Below are positions 1 through 6,266 of a DNA stretch of 6,885 nt, one piece after another. The stretch comes from Gorillibacterium sp. GTDB lineage: Bacteria; Bacillota; Bacilli; Paenibacillales; NBRC-103111. Numbering within the stretch: the first letter of the stretch is position 1; each line of letters begins with the position of its first letter. The notes beneath the pieces were generated by a model that saw nothing but the letters and a program-made list of their open reading frames with translations, ran no database searches and was not told where the DNA came from. A program made the translations under genes and the position numbers. The stretch spans positions 1-6,885 of the forward strand of contig JAIMBU010000137.1 of assembly GCA_023511325.1 (NCBI GenBank), read 5' to 3'.

Positions 1-2087
1 GGATCGATGTGACGATCGAAGAGGGCGGCCTGCATTTGATCCGGGTTGTGGACAACGGCTCGGGGATGGCTTCTGAGGATAGTGAAATCGCTTTTGCTCG
101 ACATGCCACTAGCAAAATTATCAATGGCAAGGATCTTTTTCAAATCCGCACACTGGGCTTTCGCGGTGAGGCTTTGCCTAGTATTTCGGCAGTAGCGAAG
201 GTGGAGTGTGTCACCTCAGATCGGACGGATGGTCTTGGACGACGAATTGTCATCGAAGGTGGAAACTTGGTGGAGGCAGAGGAAACAGCGGCGCCGCGAG
301 GAACGGATATTCGCGTAAAAGAGCTGTTCTACAATACACCCGCTCGCTTAAAATATATGAAAACAATCCAGACAGAGTTAGGCCACGTTTCGGATTACAT
401 GTACCGTTTAGCCATGGCCCATCCCGCGGTCGCCTTTACGCTAAAACATAACGGTCACAATCTGCTGCAAACGCTTGGTAATGGTGACCTATTGAATGTA
501 ATAGCCGCCGTTTACGGCACGGCAACCGCTAAGAGTATGGTCGAGGTATCTTCCGAGGATTTAGACTACAACATACACGGGTACGTTTCGAAACCAGAAA
601 CAACCCGCACTGGACGAGCAGCTTTATCACTTGTTATCAACGGGAGATATATTCGCAGCTATCCCGTTACCCAAGCGATTCTTAAGGCGTATCATACGCT
701 GCTGCCGATTAACCGTTATCCCATCGGTGTGCTTCACATCACCATGGAGCCGTCCATACTGGATGTGAATGTCCATCCAGCCAAGCTTGAGGTTCGCTTC
801 AGCAAGGAAGCCGAGCTGCTGACGCTGACAGAGCAAGCTGTTCGGGCTGCCCTTGGGCGGGAGTCACTGATCCCCAAGGGTGGGGTGAAGACGAACGTAG
901 GCACAAGCGCAGTCGTGCAGGAGCAGATGGCGCTGTATCGTCCTGGCGCAGAGCCAGGGGCAATGCAAGCGGCTGCTCAGCGTTATGGTAGTGTTCCGCC
1001 CTATGCGAGTGGAGCAGGCGCATGGTCGCACCAGCGCGGTGTTATAGCACCAAGCGATGTGGCTGCTGCGGAGCGCACTTGGCGCGAGCAGGCGCCTGAT
1101 CGTCTGCTTGGCGGGATGCCTGCAGATGGGCGCGAGCCAAATCGCAGAGATGCCGCTGGCAGAGAAATTCCGCCGCTTGATCGCGAGCCAGGGGCTCCGC
1201 AATATCCATTGGCACCCGCAGGAGAACCTGCGTCCGATGAAAATCAAAGCTTTAACAGCGCAACTGATGCTCCTCGTACGTATGGTGATGCATCAGAAAG
1301 TCAGCACGATCCTCGTACATATGGAGGAGCCTCAGAAAGTCAGCACGCTTCATATGCAAACAACACATCTGACGGCAGAGCACATACTCTCAGCGGTGTC
1401 TCTACACACTGGCAGAACGCAGCAAGCAGAGGACCAGCATTAACCAGCGAGCAACTCGCTCGACTGGTCGCCCATCCCGATGCGGATGCACCAGTGGCGC
1501 CCGTGTTTCCCAAGCTGGATCCGATTGGTCAGCTTCATGGCACCTATCTTGTCGCGCAGAGTGACGATGGGATGTACTTGATAGATCAACATGCGGCTCA
1601 TGAACGGATTAACTATGAGCATTATCGAAATATGTTTGGTAACCCGGTTGAAGCCAGTCAGGAGTTGCTGATCCCAATAACAATTGAGCTCACCTCAGCC
1701 GAAGCCGTAGCTCTATCAACCCGTCTGCATCTTTTGGAGCAGGCAGGCGTATATCTGGAGCCATTTGGTGGCGCTTCGTTTCTTGTTCGGGCTTACCCTC
1801 ATTGGCTACCCAAGGACGAGGAGAAGGGCATTGTTCAGGAAATGATCGATTGGGTCTTGACTGAGCGGAAAGCAGTGGATATCGGACGGCTACGAGATGC
1901 GGCTGCTGCCATGTGCTCCTGTAAAGCATCGATCAAGGCTAATGAGAACATCACCCGAGCTGAGATGGAGGCTTTGCTAGATCGACTCTCCAGATGTCAC
2001 AATCCCTATACCTGTCCACACGGACGACCTATTCTCCTCAGCTTTTCTAAATATGAGTTGGAGAAAATGTTCAAACGCGTGATGTAG
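1..2087 (+). CDS. mutL: DNA mismatch repair protein MutL (5' end missing)
   Basis: MutL is the ATPase that couples MutS mismatch recognition to strand nicking; Bacillus-type MutL is itself a latent endonuclease. The gene enters from the left edge: codons are in frame from base 3 (I-D-V-T-I-E-E), and comparison with E. coli MutL suggests about 40 N-terminal residues, including the first ATPase motif, lie outside. Visible GHKL ATPase motifs are DNGSGM (51-68), GFRGEAL (156-176) and GTDIRVKELFYNTPAR (300-347); DVNVHPAKLEVRF (762-800) carries the conserved lysine of the transducer domain. A linker of roughly 200 residues (about 890-1510) is Ala/Pro/Gly/Arg rich and poorly conserved. The C-terminal domain has the endonuclease motif DQHAAHERINYE (1584-1619), a putative beta-clamp motif QELLIP (1659-1676; QEMIVP in B. 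subtilis), the metal-site Cys in SCKASIKANE (Cys codon 1920-1922) and CPHGRP (2013-2030). It ends with two adjacent TAG codons (2085-2090). The 694 residues seen, plus about 40 missing, exceed the 627 of B. subtilis MutL, mainly through the linker. The GTG at base 9 is internal, not a start. Confidence 0.97.
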   Translation, partial: IDVTIEEGGLHLIRVVDNGSGMASEDSEIAFARHATSKIINGKDLFQIRTLGFRGEALPSISAVAKVECVTSDRTDGLGRRIVIEGGNLVEAEETAAPRGTDIRVKELFYNTPARLKYMKTIQTELGHVSDYMYRLAMAHPAVAFTLKHNGHNLLQTLGNGDLLNVIAAVYGTATAKSMVEVSSEDLDYNIHGYVSKPETTRTGRAALSLVINGRYIRSYPVTQAILKAYHTLLPINRYPIGVLHITMEPSILDVNVHPAKLEVRFSKEAELLTLTEQAVRAALGRESLIPKGGVKTNVGTSAVVQEQMALYRPGAEPGAMQAAAQRYGSVPPYASGAGAWSHQRGVIAPSDVAAAERTWREQAPDRLLGGMPADGREPNRRDAAGREIPPLDREPGAPQYPLAPAGEPASDENQSFNSATDAPRTYGDASESQHDPRTYGGASESQHASYANNTSDGRAHTLSGVSTHWQNAASRGPALTSEQLARLVAHPDADAPVAPVFPKLDPIGQLHGTYLVAQSDDGMYLIDQHAAHERINYEHYRNMFGNPVEASQELLIPITIELTSAEAVALSTRLHLLEQAGVYLEPFGGASFLVRAYPHWLPKDEEKGIVQEMIDWVLTERKAVDIGRLRDAAAAMCSCKASIKANENITRAEMEALLDRLSRCHNPYTCPHGRPILLSFSKYELEKMFKRVM
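1272..1349 (+). repeat. 39-bp in-frame tandem duplication in the MutL linker
   Basis: Two adjacent 39-bp units (1272-1310 and 1311-1349) match at 33 of 39 positions and begin exactly on a codon boundary. They encode PRTYGDASESQHD followed by PRTYGGASESQHA. Because the unit is a multiple of three, gain or loss of a copy would keep mutL in frame. It lies in the disordered linker between the ATPase and endonuclease domains, where length variation should be tolerated. Confidence 0.93.
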
Positions 2088-2146
2088 TAGTTGGGGCGTC
2101 CGTCTGAAACGCACATCCGCTCAATACTATCAGCAAATGGGAAAAG

Positions 2147-2169
2147 TCTACCTGCATTTCCTACAGCTA
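2147..2169 (+). repeat. Palindromic repeat unit A (forward)
   Basis: A 23-bp imperfect palindrome: TCTACCTGCA, spacer TTTCC, then TACAGCTA. With its 17-bp flank it matches unit B over 40 bp (2147-2186 against 2198-2237) at 35 positions, and the two start exactly 51 bp apart. Confidence 0.85.
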
Positions 2170-2197
2170 ATTCAGCGCTATTAGCTTCTGAATAGAA

Positions 2198-2220
2198 TCT
2201 ACCTGCATTTCCTGCAGTTA
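2198..2220 (+). repeat. Palindromic repeat unit B (forward)
   Basis: Second forward copy: TCTACCTGCA, spacer TTTCC, then TGCAGTTA. It differs from unit A at two positions in the 23 bp. Its downstream flank (2221-2237) also matches the flank of unit A with three changes, so the repeated module is longer than the palindrome alone. Confidence 0.85.
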
Positions 2221-2260
2221 ATTTAACGCTTTTAGCTGGATTTGATCAATTGGGCAGAAA

Positions 2261-2283
2261 TAGCTGTACCTTTTGCAGGTAGA
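2261..2283 (-). repeat. Palindromic repeat unit C (inverted)
   Basis: Reads TAGCTGTA, CCTTT, TGCAGGTAGA on the plus strand. Its reverse complement matches unit A at 18 of 23 positions, and all five differences are in the central spacer (AAAGG in place of TTTCC). The asymmetric TCTA end faces right here but left in A and B, which sets the orientation. Confidence 0.82.
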
Positions 2284-2311
2284 TAAGGGGATAAGCGGAT
2301 TCTCGCTGTTT

Positions 2312-2332
2312 TAACTGTACCTTTTACAGTTA
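2312..2332 (-). repeat. Palindromic repeat unit D (inverted, perfect arms)
   Basis: Two perfect 8-bp arms, TAACTGTA (2312-2319) and TACAGTTA (2325-2332), around a CCTTT spacer. It shares the CCTTT spacer with unit C and starts 51 bp after it, the same period that separates A and B. As RNA or cruciform DNA it would form a clean 8-bp hairpin with a 5-base loop. Confidence 0.85.
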
Positions 2333-2455
2333 CTCTATTGAATCGGTTGGTCATGGCCGACTACACAAGTTAAGCTGACCATTTATAAAAAAGGATCAGC
2401 CGTGAGAGCGATACATGACGCCAAGGGTCAAACTTAGAATAAATCGCAGATATAA

Positions 2456-2490
2456 AAAAGACCCGGAACATGAACATGTCCGGGTCTTTT
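2456..2490 (-). terminator. Rho-independent terminator of xylA, likely bidirectional
   Basis: A perfect 12-bp stem, AAAAGACCCGGA (2456-2467) with TCCGGGTCTTTT (2479-2490), around an 11-base loop. On the minus strand, in which xylA is read, the stem ends in a TCTTTTTT tract about 40 bases past the xylA stop codon, as expected for its terminator. On the plus strand it ends in TCTTTT, so it may also stop transcripts coming from mutL. Confidence 0.92.
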
Positions 2491-2530
2491 ACGTCCAACT
2501 GTAACAGCTTTATTCCGTTAATTGCTTAAC

Positions 2531-3847
2531 CTATGCGTTCATGATGTACTGGTTCAAGATTGCGCGAACAAGCTCAAGATGACCGGATTTGGTGACAATT
2601 GGGTTGTTTTGCAGAGCGTAAGCTTCCAGCGATTTGAGGGTAACGTTGCCAGCGACAATGTCAGCTCCAAGGCCGGATTTGAAGGATTCGTATTTGGTGT
2701 CAATGATATTCTCAAGTGCGCCATCTTCGATCAGCTTAGCTGCTACAACCAAACCGCGAGCGAAGGAGTCCATACCAGCGATGTGGGAATAAACCACGTC
2801 GATCGGTTCGAAGGATTGACGACGAACCTTAGCGTCAAAGTTTACGCCGCCACGACCGATTCCACCTTCGTTGTTAAGAATTTCGTACATAGCCAGCGTA
2901 CTGGAGTAGAGATCAGTTGGGAACTCATCTGTATCCCAGCCAAGCAGCATGTCGCCTTGGTTCGCATCGATGGAGCCGAGAGCATCACTTAGGCGGGCAA
3001 CGCGAAGCTCATGCTCGAAAGTGTGACCAGCCAAGGTTGCATGGTTAGCTTCCAGATTCAGCTTGAAGTGCTTATCGAGATCATATTTTTGCAGGAACGA
3101 AAGGGTAGTCGCTGCATCAAAATCGTATTGGTGCTTGGTAGGTTCTTTCGGTTTAGGCTCGATCAGGAATTGAGCGTCAAAGCCGATTTCCTTCGCATAG
3201 TCGACAGCCATGTGCATGAAACGAGCCATGTTGTCTAGTTCAAAACCCATATCTGTATTCAGCAGGGATTCGTAGCCCTCACGGCCACCCCAGAATACAT
3301 AGTTCTCAGCGCCGAGCTCTTTACCGTGCTCGAGTGCTTTTTTCACTTGGGCAGCAGCATAGGCATAGACATCAGCGTTGCTGGTTGTCGCAGCACCATG
3401 AACAAAACGTGGATTGGAGAACATGTTTGCCGTGTTCCAGAGAAGCTTCTTACCGGATTTCTTCATGTTTTCTTTAATGAGGGCAACGATCTCGTCAAGA
3501 TTCTTGTTGGTTTCTTGCAGTGTTGCTCCTTCAGGAGCGATGTCACGGTCATGGAAGCAGAAGTAGTCAACATCAAGGATGTTCAGCAGTTCAAAGCAGG
3601 CTTCAACGCGGGCTTTGGCTAATTCCATGCCAGTGAATTTGTCATATTCACGAACTGCGGTGCCTACTCCAAATGGATCTGATCCGTTAGCGGTAAAAGA
3701 ATGCCAGTAAGCGACAGCGAAACGCATGTGCTCGCGCATCGTCTTGCCCAGGATAACTTGATCTGGGTTGTAATGTTTGAATGCAAGGGGGTTAGTGGAA
3801 AGCTTACCTTCGTATTTAATCTTGTCTACATTGCCGAAATAGCTCAT
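2531..3847 (-). CDS. xylA: Xylose isomerase (class II)
   Basis: XylA converts D-xylose to D-xylulose (and D-glucose to D-fructose in vitro), the first intracellular step of bacterial xylose use; it is a cytoplasmic, divalent-metal-dependent TIM-barrel enzyme, usually tetrameric. The 438 residues and the N-terminal extension fit class II (E. coli XylA has 440). All catalytic and metal residues are visible at the E. coli position minus two: His99 and Asp102 in FCFHDRD, Glu230 and Lys232 in IEPKPKEP, Glu266 and His269 in [11 protein letters not shown], Asp294 in DANQGD, Asp305 and Asp307 in GWDTDEFP, and Asp337 in GGVNFDAK. The start is set by GGAGGT (plus-strand ACCTCC, 3857-3862) nine bases upstream of the ATG; the gene ends with TAG (2531-2533) and a terminator follows. 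It is divergent from xylR and appears monocistronic, with no xylB behind it. Nothing suggests loss of function. Confidence 0.98.
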   Translation of the reverse strand: MSYFGNVDKIKYEGKLSTNPLAFKHYNPDQVILGKTMREHMRFAVAYWHSFTANGSDPFGVGTAVREYDKFTGMELAKARVEACFELLNILDVDYFCFHDRDIAPEGATLQETNKNLDEIVALIKENMKKSGKKLLWNTANMFSNPRFVHGAATTSNADVYAYAAAQVKKALEHGKELGAENYVFWGGREGYESLLNTDMGFELDNMARFMHMAVDYAKEIGFDAQFLIEPKPKEPTKHQYDFDAATTLSFLQKYDLDKHFKLNLEANHATLAGHTFEHELRVARLSDALGSIDANQGDMLLGWDTDEFPTDLYSSTLAMYEILNNEGGIGRGGVNFDAKVRRQSFEPIDVVYSHIAGMDSFARGLVVAAKLIEDGALENIIDTKYESFKSGLGADIVAGNVTLKSLEAYALQNNPIVTKSGHLELVRAILNQYIMNA

Positions 3848-3915
3848 TGATTTATTACCTCCGGTTAATAATATGGTTGATTCTGCTTCTATGCATCTCT
3901 CCCGTACAAGACCAG

Positions 3916-3930
3916 AAGAAACGCTTCCAA
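3916..3930 (-). promoter_or_regulatory. Putative cre (CcpA site) in the xylA leader
   Basis: The minus strand reads TTGGAAGCGTTTCTT, matching the Bacillus cre consensus WTGNAANCGNWNNCA except at the last two bases; the core GAAGCGTTTC is near-palindromic. It begins a few bases before and covers or follows the predicted xylA transcription start, where CcpA binding would block initiation or early elongation. Catabolite repression through cre is well established for Bacillus xyl operons; use of this particular site is inferred. Confidence 0.55.
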
Positions 3931-3933
3931 ACC

Positions 3934-3962
3934 ATCATACCACCGGATAGATACTTTGTAAA
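3934..3962 (-). promoter_or_regulatory. xylA sigmaA promoter
   Basis: On the minus strand a -35 box TTTACA (3962-3957) and a -10 box TATGAT (3939-3934) are separated by 17 bp, the optimal spacing for sigmaA. Transcription would start near 3927, giving a leader of about 80 bases before the xylA ATG. The -35 box lies inside the operator palindrome at 3954-3980, so a bound repressor would exclude RNA polymerase. Confidence 0.75.
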
Positions 3963-3980
3963 TTGATTAAACTAACAAAG
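3954..3980. promoter_or_regulatory. XylR operator (xylO-like palindrome)
   Basis: A 27-bp inverted repeat centred on 3967: ten of thirteen base pairs match, including a perfect six-base outer arm, CTTTGT against ACAAAG. The minus strand contains GTTAGTTT, which resembles the half-site of Bacillus xyl operators as I remember them. Its place between xylA and xylR, overlapping the xylA -35 box, is what a XylR operator should show. It may also let XylR control its own gene. Confidence 0.75.
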
Positions 3981-3983
3981 ATG

Positions 3984-3995
3984 GATGAATTCATC
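3984..3995. promoter_or_regulatory. Perfect 12-bp palindrome in the xylA-xylR control region
   Basis: GATGAATTCATC is a perfect 12-bp palindrome whose centre lies about 22 bp (two helical turns) from that of the main operator. It does not share the CTTTGT arms. It could be an accessory repressor contact, a site for another regulator, or chance; the sequence alone does not decide. Confidence 0.35.
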
Positions 3996-4054
3996 TGATA
4001 TTCATGATAAACTGACCAGATAAGGATATAAGCTAAGGATAAACCGCTTTATAT

Positions 4055-4060
4055 GGAGGA
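4055..4060 (+). promoter_or_regulatory. Ribosome binding site that decides the xylR start
   Basis: GGAGGA lies four bases upstream of the ATG at 4065. An in-frame ATG at 4053 overlaps this site: its G is the first base of the GGAGGA. It has only a distant AAGGAT (4035-4040) before it, so the start at 4065 is preferred. Confidence 0.75.
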
Positions 4061-4064
4061 AGTT

Positions 4065-5237
4065 ATGAAACAAACTGGCGATTTGGCCCTGATGAAAAAA
4101 ATAAACAAGTCGATCGTTATGGAGCGAATCCGTCATGAATCACCGACTTCACGTGCACGAATAGCCGAGAAGACCGGACTGACCAAAGCAACGGTGTCAA
4201 GTCTTGTGGCAGAATTGATCAGTAGTGATCTGGTTGAAGAGATAGGAGCAGGTCAGTCGCGTGGTGGACGTAAGCCGATGCTGCTGCTATTTAATTGCTC
4301 CGCTGGTTTTGCTATTGGTATTGATCTTGGAACGGATGAGATCACCTCAATTCTTACGGATCTAAATGGACGAATTGTTAGTGAATCTACCGTTCGTAGC
4401 GACAATACTAATGTGGATACGGCGATTAGTGCCCTGAAAGCTTGTATTGGAGACTTGATCAAGCAAGCGCCCATAAGCAGATATGGTGTGATCGGGATCG
4501 GTGTAGGCATTCCTGGCTTCAGTGATGAGCAGGGCAATATTCTCTTCGCTCCGAATCTTGGCTGGGAGAATATCGGTCTACAAGCCATTCTCGAAGCTGA
4601 ATTCGCTATTCCTGTTGTGATCGAGAATGAGGCCAATGTTGGAGCTGTCGGCGAGAAAAGGTTTGGATCATCGCAGGCTGCGGCTAGTTTGGTTTACGTT
4701 AGTATTGGAGCGGGAATCGGAACGGGTATTATGTTAAAAGAAGAATTGTACCGCGGTGCTTTTGGTTATTCTGGAGAAATGGGGCATATCTCGATCCACC
4801 ATGACGGAAAGCCCTGTCGTTGTGGAAATCTGGGGTGCTGGGAATTGTATGCTTCTGAGCATGCATTGATCCAGGAAGCAAGAGCTGTATATCGTGACCC
4901 TACACTTGATTTAGATACTTTACTTAAATATGCACAGGCCAAAGAAACGAAGGCGCTGCAGCTCTTTACTCAGCACGGACGTTATCTTGGCATCGGTATT
5001 GTTAATATTATCAATAGCTTGAATCCTGACAGAATCATCATCGGTGGCAGGTTAGCTTTGGCTGAGCCTTGGCTAGTTGCTTCCATGATCGAGGTCGTAA
5101 ATAAGCGTTCCTTGCCTTATCCTCGCGCCCATCTCTCGATTCAATTCTCAACGCTTGGCAGCAAGGCGACGGTGCTGGGAGCATGCTCCATCGCCATCTC
5201 TCGATTCTTCTCTTCGACAAAGGTATGGGTGGAATAA
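4065..5237 (+). CDS. xylR: Xylose-responsive ROK-family repressor
   Basis: XylR represses xylose genes by binding an operator beside xylA; xylose bound to its ROK domain releases it. The 390-residue product has a winged-helix DNA-binding head (helix-turn-helix at about residues 27-50, SRARIAEKTGLTKATVSSL), the GGRKP segment after it (68-71) and a full ROK domain: IGIDLG (84-89), IGVGIPG (145-151), IENEAN (186-191), GAGIGTG (215-221), GEMGH (237-241) and the zinc motif CRCGNLGCWE (251-260). It closely resembles B. subtilis XylR from the head through the WELYASE segment, as far as I can compare from memory, and the head separates it from ROK sugar kinases. The divergent layout with xylA and the shared operator support the assignment. 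No clear -35/-10 pair is visible upstream, so its promoter is left uncalled. It converges with the next gene across a 10-base gap. A NagC-type regulator is the main alternative but unlikely here. Confidence 0.93.
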   Translation: MKQTGDLALMKKINKSIVMERIRHESPTSRARIAEKTGLTKATVSSLVAELISSDLVEEIGAGQSRGGRKPMLLLFNCSAGFAIGIDLGTDEITSILTDLNGRIVSESTVRSDNTNVDTAISALKACIGDLIKQAPISRYGVIGIGVGIPGFSDEQGNILFAPNLGWENIGLQAILEAEFAIPVVIENEANVGAVGEKRFGSSQAAASLVYVSIGAGIGTGIMLKEELYRGAFGYSGEMGHISIHHDGKPCRCGNLGCWELYASEHALIQEARAVYRDPTLDLDTLLKYAQAKETKALQLFTQHGRYLGIGIVNIINSLNPDRIIIGGRLALAEPWLVASMIEVVNKRSLPYPRAHLSIQFSTLGSKATVLGACSIAISRFFSSTKVWVE

Positions 5238-5256
5238 TTCTTCCTTATTATTTCAC
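5229..5256. terminator. Hairpin across the two convergent stop codons
   Basis: GTGGAATAAT (5229-5238) pairs with ATTATTTCAC (5247-5256), ten pairs including one G-T wobble, around an 8-base loop. It contains the TAA of xylR (5235-5237) and the stop of the opposing methyltransferase gene (5248-5250). No T tract follows on either strand, so it is at best a weak or atypical terminator. Confidence 0.35.
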
Positions 5257-6069
5257 ACCTAAGCACATTCTATAGCTGAACATAACATCAAGTGTACGTC
5301 CCTGAAAATGCTTATTCACGAGCGTAGCGAATTGGGTAATATCCGTGTCAAGCTCTTCTGATCCAAGCTTAAAGACAGTTTGGATGCCGCCTTGACTGAG
5401 TACAAGCCCAAGATAACGCTCGGCATTGCATTTTTCCATGTTATGGAACACGATGTCTTTAGTATAGCGAAACACGTTGCTGTCTCGCATGTTTTGCAAG
5501 TGCTGTTGTTTGTTACGCTTGATTGCCTTATTGCCTTCTTGAAGGGTTTGTTCGATGATCCGTTCTGTCTTGCTGATCAAATTATTGTAGCTTGCTTCAA
5601 CCTGCCAATCGATCGTCACCGGCCAATCACAATCGTAGGCGGCAAAAACACCGCCTTGGGTGAGCACGCGCGATACTTCTTTAAGTGTGCTGAAAGGCTC
5701 CATCCAATGAAAGGATTGGGAGCAGGTGATGGCATCTACGGTTTTGGCCGCAAATGGCAATTGGTTGGAGTAGCCTGCTAGGAAGGAAATCTCCGCTTCG
5801 CTATCCTCTTGCTCGCTTTTTTCCCTTGCTTTAGCGATCATATCTTCATTAGGCTCAATTCCAACGATTTGATCTGCATGGCCGCGCCAAATAAAAGATG
5901 AAAGTCCAGTTCCGCAGCCTAAATCGACCACCTTTGCCGGCTTCTTGCCGAGATAAGTTATAATAAGTTCGACGACCTTAAGGGGAGCTTCGGGACGGAA
6001 AGAGTCATACACGTTGGCAAAACCATTAAATCGTTCAATATTGCTTTTTAGATTACCTTCTGGCATCAT
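5248..6069 (-). CDS. Class I SAM-dependent methyltransferase, substrate unknown
   Basis: A 273-residue cytoplasmic protein of the Methyltransf_11/25 type. Visible features are the SAM-binding motif I VVDLGCGTG (47-55), the acidic residue that should hold the SAM ribose (Glu72 in IVGIEPN), SQSFHWM (117-123), which is typical of the group that includes trans-aconitate and small-molecule methyltransferases, and the strand motif LTQGGVFAAYD (136-146). The C-terminal 120 residues, Lys/Gln/Asn rich from about 167 to 200, probably form the substrate cap and match nothing I can name. The start is the first of two adjacent ATG codons: GGAGGT (plus-strand ACCTCC, 6078-6083) lies eight bases before it, and a near-consensus promoter lies further upstream. 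It has its own promoter and faces xylR, so its neighbours give no clue to its substrate. A role in xylose use is not supported. Confidence 0.88.
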   Translation of the reverse strand: MMPEGNLKSNIERFNGFANVYDSFRPEAPLKVVELIITYLGKKPAKVVDLGCGTGLSSFIWRGHADQIVGIEPNEDMIAKAREKSEQEDSEAEISFLAGYSNQLPFAAKTVDAITCSQSFHWMEPFSTLKEVSRVLTQGGVFAAYDCDWPVTIDWQVEASYNNLISKTERIIEQTLQEGNKAIKRNKQQHLQNMRDSNVFRYTKDIVFHNMEKCNAERYLGLVLSQGGIQTVFKLGSEELDTDITQFATLVNKHFQGRTLDVMFSYRMCLGVK

Positions 6070-6163
6070 TTACATTGACCTCCATTCGAAATAAATGCGA
6101 TTGTCTTCAGTGATCTATACATTGCTGTTCTTCTTTTCATTGATCATTTCAACAATTACTTCA

Positions 6164-6194
6164 ATTATAGGGATAGAAGCGTTGTATTTGTCAA
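6164..6194 (-). promoter_or_regulatory. Promoter of the minus-strand methyltransferase gene
   Basis: On the minus strand TTGACA (6194-6189) and TATAAT (6169-6164) are both perfect sigmaA hexamers, but 19 bp apart, two more than optimal. Transcription would start near 6157, leaving a leader of about 88 bases before the ATG at 6069. The match is strong enough that I accept it despite the spacing. Confidence 0.6.
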
Positions 6195-6260
6195 CAGCGA
6201 GAAGTCATATATTCTATTCTTACATAGAGAAAGTCATGCTTGACTATAAAATAATGATAG

Positions 6261-6266
6261 AAGAGG
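6261..6266 (+). promoter_or_regulatory. Ribosome binding site of the RsmJ-like gene
   Basis: AAGAGG lies five bases before the ATG at 6272. In-frame ATG codons at 6254 and 6236 are also open, but neither has as good a site, so 6272 is preferred. A possible -10 TATAAA is at 6245-6250, without a good -35 at normal spacing. Confidence 0.5.

Larger units (their letters stand above)
2088..2455. other. Gene-free interval downstream of mutL
   Basis: I see no open reading frame with a ribosome binding site on either strand. The stretch holds the four-unit palindromic repeat array (2147-2332). A weaker hairpin lies at 2374-2400 (GCTGACC against GGATCAGC, one bulged A, 12-base A/T-rich loop); it has no following T tract on either strand, so I do not call it a terminator. 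No rho-independent terminator directly follows mutL; the first convincing one is at 2456-2490. Confidence 0.7.

Noticed and set aside
9..11. GTG as a start codon for mutL
   Set aside because: It falls inside the conserved I-D-V-T-I-E-E-G-G segment of the ATPase domain; codons upstream in the same frame are typical of MutL and the first ATPase motif is simply outside the window.
864..1247. 127-codon minus-strand ORF opposite the mutL linker
   Set aside because: No ribosome binding site and no recognisable domain; the GC-rich linker has few stops in other frames, and MutL on the plus strand is certain.
1057..1443. 128-codon plus-strand ORF in another frame of the mutL linker
   Set aside because: It is a shadow of the linker, even repeating the tandem duplication out of frame, with no start signal and no family resemblance.
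2147..2332. CRISPR array or riboswitch reading of the repeats
   Set aside because: Units alternate orientation, are only partly identical, have related spacers and no cas genes nearby; no known riboswitch core is visible and the next gene downstream on the plus strand is far away.
2374..2400. Hairpin as the mutL terminator
   Set aside because: The stem is short with a bulge and is followed by CGTGAG, not a T tract.
2522..2992. 156-codon plus-strand ORF antisense to xylA
   Set aside because: It mirrors the conserved C-terminal half of XylA, lacks a credible start site and resembles no protein family.
3326..3622. Plus-strand ORF antisense to the middle of xylA
   Set aside because: Shadow of the conserved xylose isomerase coding sequence, no start signal.
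4053..4064. ATG at 4053 as the xylR start
   Set aside because: The codon overlaps the GGAGGA that serves the ATG at 4065 and has no properly spaced site of its own.
4253..4636. 127-codon minus-strand ORF opposite xylR
   Set aside because: It lies opposite the ROK domain, whose motifs are all intact on the plus strand; no ribosome binding site.
5380..5781. 133-codon plus-strand ORF opposite the methyltransferase
   Set aside because: Its sequence is the complement of the conserved SAM-binding region of the minus-strand gene and has no start signal of its own.
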